This document shows, in pieces, positions 62,833 through 64,000 of a DNA stretch of 64,000 bases. A program made the translations under genes and the position numbers. The notes under the pieces are model-generated. The model did not search any database. It was not told the DNA's origin and saw nothing but the letters and a program-made list of their open reading frames with translations. Every line of letters starts with the position of its first letter. Positions within the stretch are counted from its first letter, which is position 1. The stretch is from Heterostelium album PN500 (lineage: Eukaryota; Evosea; Eumycetozoa; Acytosteliales; Acytosteliaceae), in contig NW_008805075.1 in NCBI RefSeq assembly GCF_000004825.1, positions 621,788 to 685,787 of the forward strand. Direction: 5' to 3'.

Positions 62833-63867
62833 ATGTCATCAAGATTAGTATCATTAATTACAGATGGTCTCAAGACTTCAGATGGTGCAGGTGTCAACCT
62901 CACCAGAATGATTCCAATTAGAAGTGGTTTTTCAAAGGCACAAAGATTAGATCCATTCTTAATGTTGGATCATATTGCATCGGATGACTCCGATGATTAT
63001 ATCGAAGGTTTCCCAGAGCATGGTCATCGTGGATTTGAAGTAAGTATAATCAAATATCTATAACTACAACAAAGTTGTTTTAATTATACTAATAATATTG
63101 TAATACTATTAGACTGTAACTTATATGTTAGAAGGTAGTTTCGAACATAAAGATAATAAGGGAAATCGTGGATTGTTGGTTCCAGGATCTGTACAATGGA
63201 TGACCGCCGGAAGAGGTATTATTCACTCGGAGATGCCAATGCAAGATGAAGGTAAACTAAAGGGCTTCCAATTTTGGATAAATTTGCCTCACAAAGATAA
63301 GATGATGGCACCAAGATACCAAGATATCATGCCGGAGAATATCCCAGTTGTCAAAGAAGATGGTAACACAATCAAGGTACTCGCAGGTCACTATAAGGAG
63401 ACTGAAGGTGCTGTCAAAGATATCGTTACCAAACCACTATTCCTCGATATCGATTTGAAAGCCGGTGCTAAATTCAGCACTGACATCGCCGTTGGTCACA
63501 GTTCATTCGTTTTCATTATCTCTGGTGAAGGAGCGTTCGGACCTGACACCAACGCCAAACTCGTCAAAGAATCACAACTTGCAGTTCTCGATGGAAGCAA
63601 CAATGAAACTAGAATCGACATCACTGCATCCGATAAGGGTTTAAGATTGATGCTACTAAGCGCAGCGCCCATTGGTGAACCAATTTGTCAATATGGACCT
63701 TTGTAAGTATTTTATAATTAATAACATTAAATATAAAATTAATAATAATAATATGTAACTAACAAACAAAATAAATTAATTTTTTAAATCAAACTATATA
63801 TAGTGTCATGTGTACACAAGAGGAAATTGATCAAGCTTTTGATGATTTCTATTCAGGTAGATTTTAA
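62833..63867 (+). CDS. Pirin-like cupin protein
   Basis: Three exons: 62833-63039, 63113-63702 and 63804-63867; about 286 residues. Pirins are bicupin Fe(II) proteins; members act as nuclear cofactors in animals or as quercetinases. The metal-site motifs are present: the two His of PEHGHRGFETVTYMLEG (formed across the first junction) and His/Glu of GRGIIHSEMP. The downstream block KLKGFQFWINLP is typical of the family. The second cupin half includes GHSSFVFIISGEGAFG, and the C-terminus reads EEIDQAFDDFYSGRF. Length equals the usual pirin length (about 290). Intron 1 is phase 0 and intron 2 phase 2, both with GTAAGT donors. The A/C-rich leader just before ATG is normal for this genome. Confidence 0.93.
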
Positions 63868-64000
63868 AATTATAATTTTAAAATAAAATAATATGTAAAA
63901 TAGTAAAAATTCTAAACCGTTTAATAAAAAACTTTAAAGTTAATTCTAAACCGTTAATTAAGTTAGTTAATTATATAATATTATATTATTTGAAAAAGTT

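Overview
The window looks like nuclear DNA of a social amoeba (Dictyostelia). Intergenic DNA is extremely A+T rich with long A and T runs, introns are short (about 50-120 bp) with GTAAGT/GTATGT donors and AG acceptors, and coding regions are clearly richer in G+C. Some proteins carry Asn or Gln runs, and several families are typical of dictyostelids: ComC-like EGF receptors, SH2-bearing SHK kinases, PAT-type Ca2+ pumps and the large NAD-glutamate dehydrogenase. Fewer and shorter poly-Asn tracts, and exons more G+C rich than in D. discoideum, suggest a group 1/2 species such as Heterostelium (Polysphondylium) pallidum or Cavenderia, but this is inference.

Layout. 0.27-0.8 kb: a small SnoaL/NTF2-like gene with an apparent frameshift (-). 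2.1-3.6 kb: a fossil of the Cry/delta-endotoxin N-terminal family (+). 4.1-6.9 kb: an STB6-like membrane-anchored protein (+). 7.3-9.3 kb: an SR splicing factor with one RRM, two CCHC knuckles and an RS tail, split by an unusually long (1.0 kb) intron (-). 11.5-14.6 kb: NAD-glutamate dehydrogenase (+). 14.9-15.4 kb: a small basic protein (-).

16.0-48.4 kb is the remarkable part. It holds six long ComC-like transmembrane receptors (five on -, one on +). Each is built from a signal-peptide exon, several beta-sandwich exons, a TIG+EGF exon and a last exon with a conserved ectodomain, one membrane helix and a short basic tail. The last exons are almost identical among all six copies while the N-terminal ectodomains differ strongly, which looks like concerted evolution. 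All introns I could resolve are phase 1. Two small genes lie inside the cluster: an 82-residue protein and a Gly/Ser-rich secreted protein.

48.9-52.4 kb: phosphatidylserine decarboxylase and plasmanylethanolamine desaturase (PEDS1/Kua) lie next to each other on the same strand, so a gene that makes PE neighbours one that acts on ether-PE. 53.6-56.9 kb: a plasma-membrane-type Ca2+-ATPase (-) with 3.3 kb of noncoding DNA upstream that contains an inverted repeat and a G+C-richer structured island. 60.2-61.8 kb: an SHK-type kinase with SH2 domain whose catalytic Asp is replaced (-). 62.8-63.9 kb: a pirin (+). I saw no rRNA, tRNA, CRISPR array or intact transposon.
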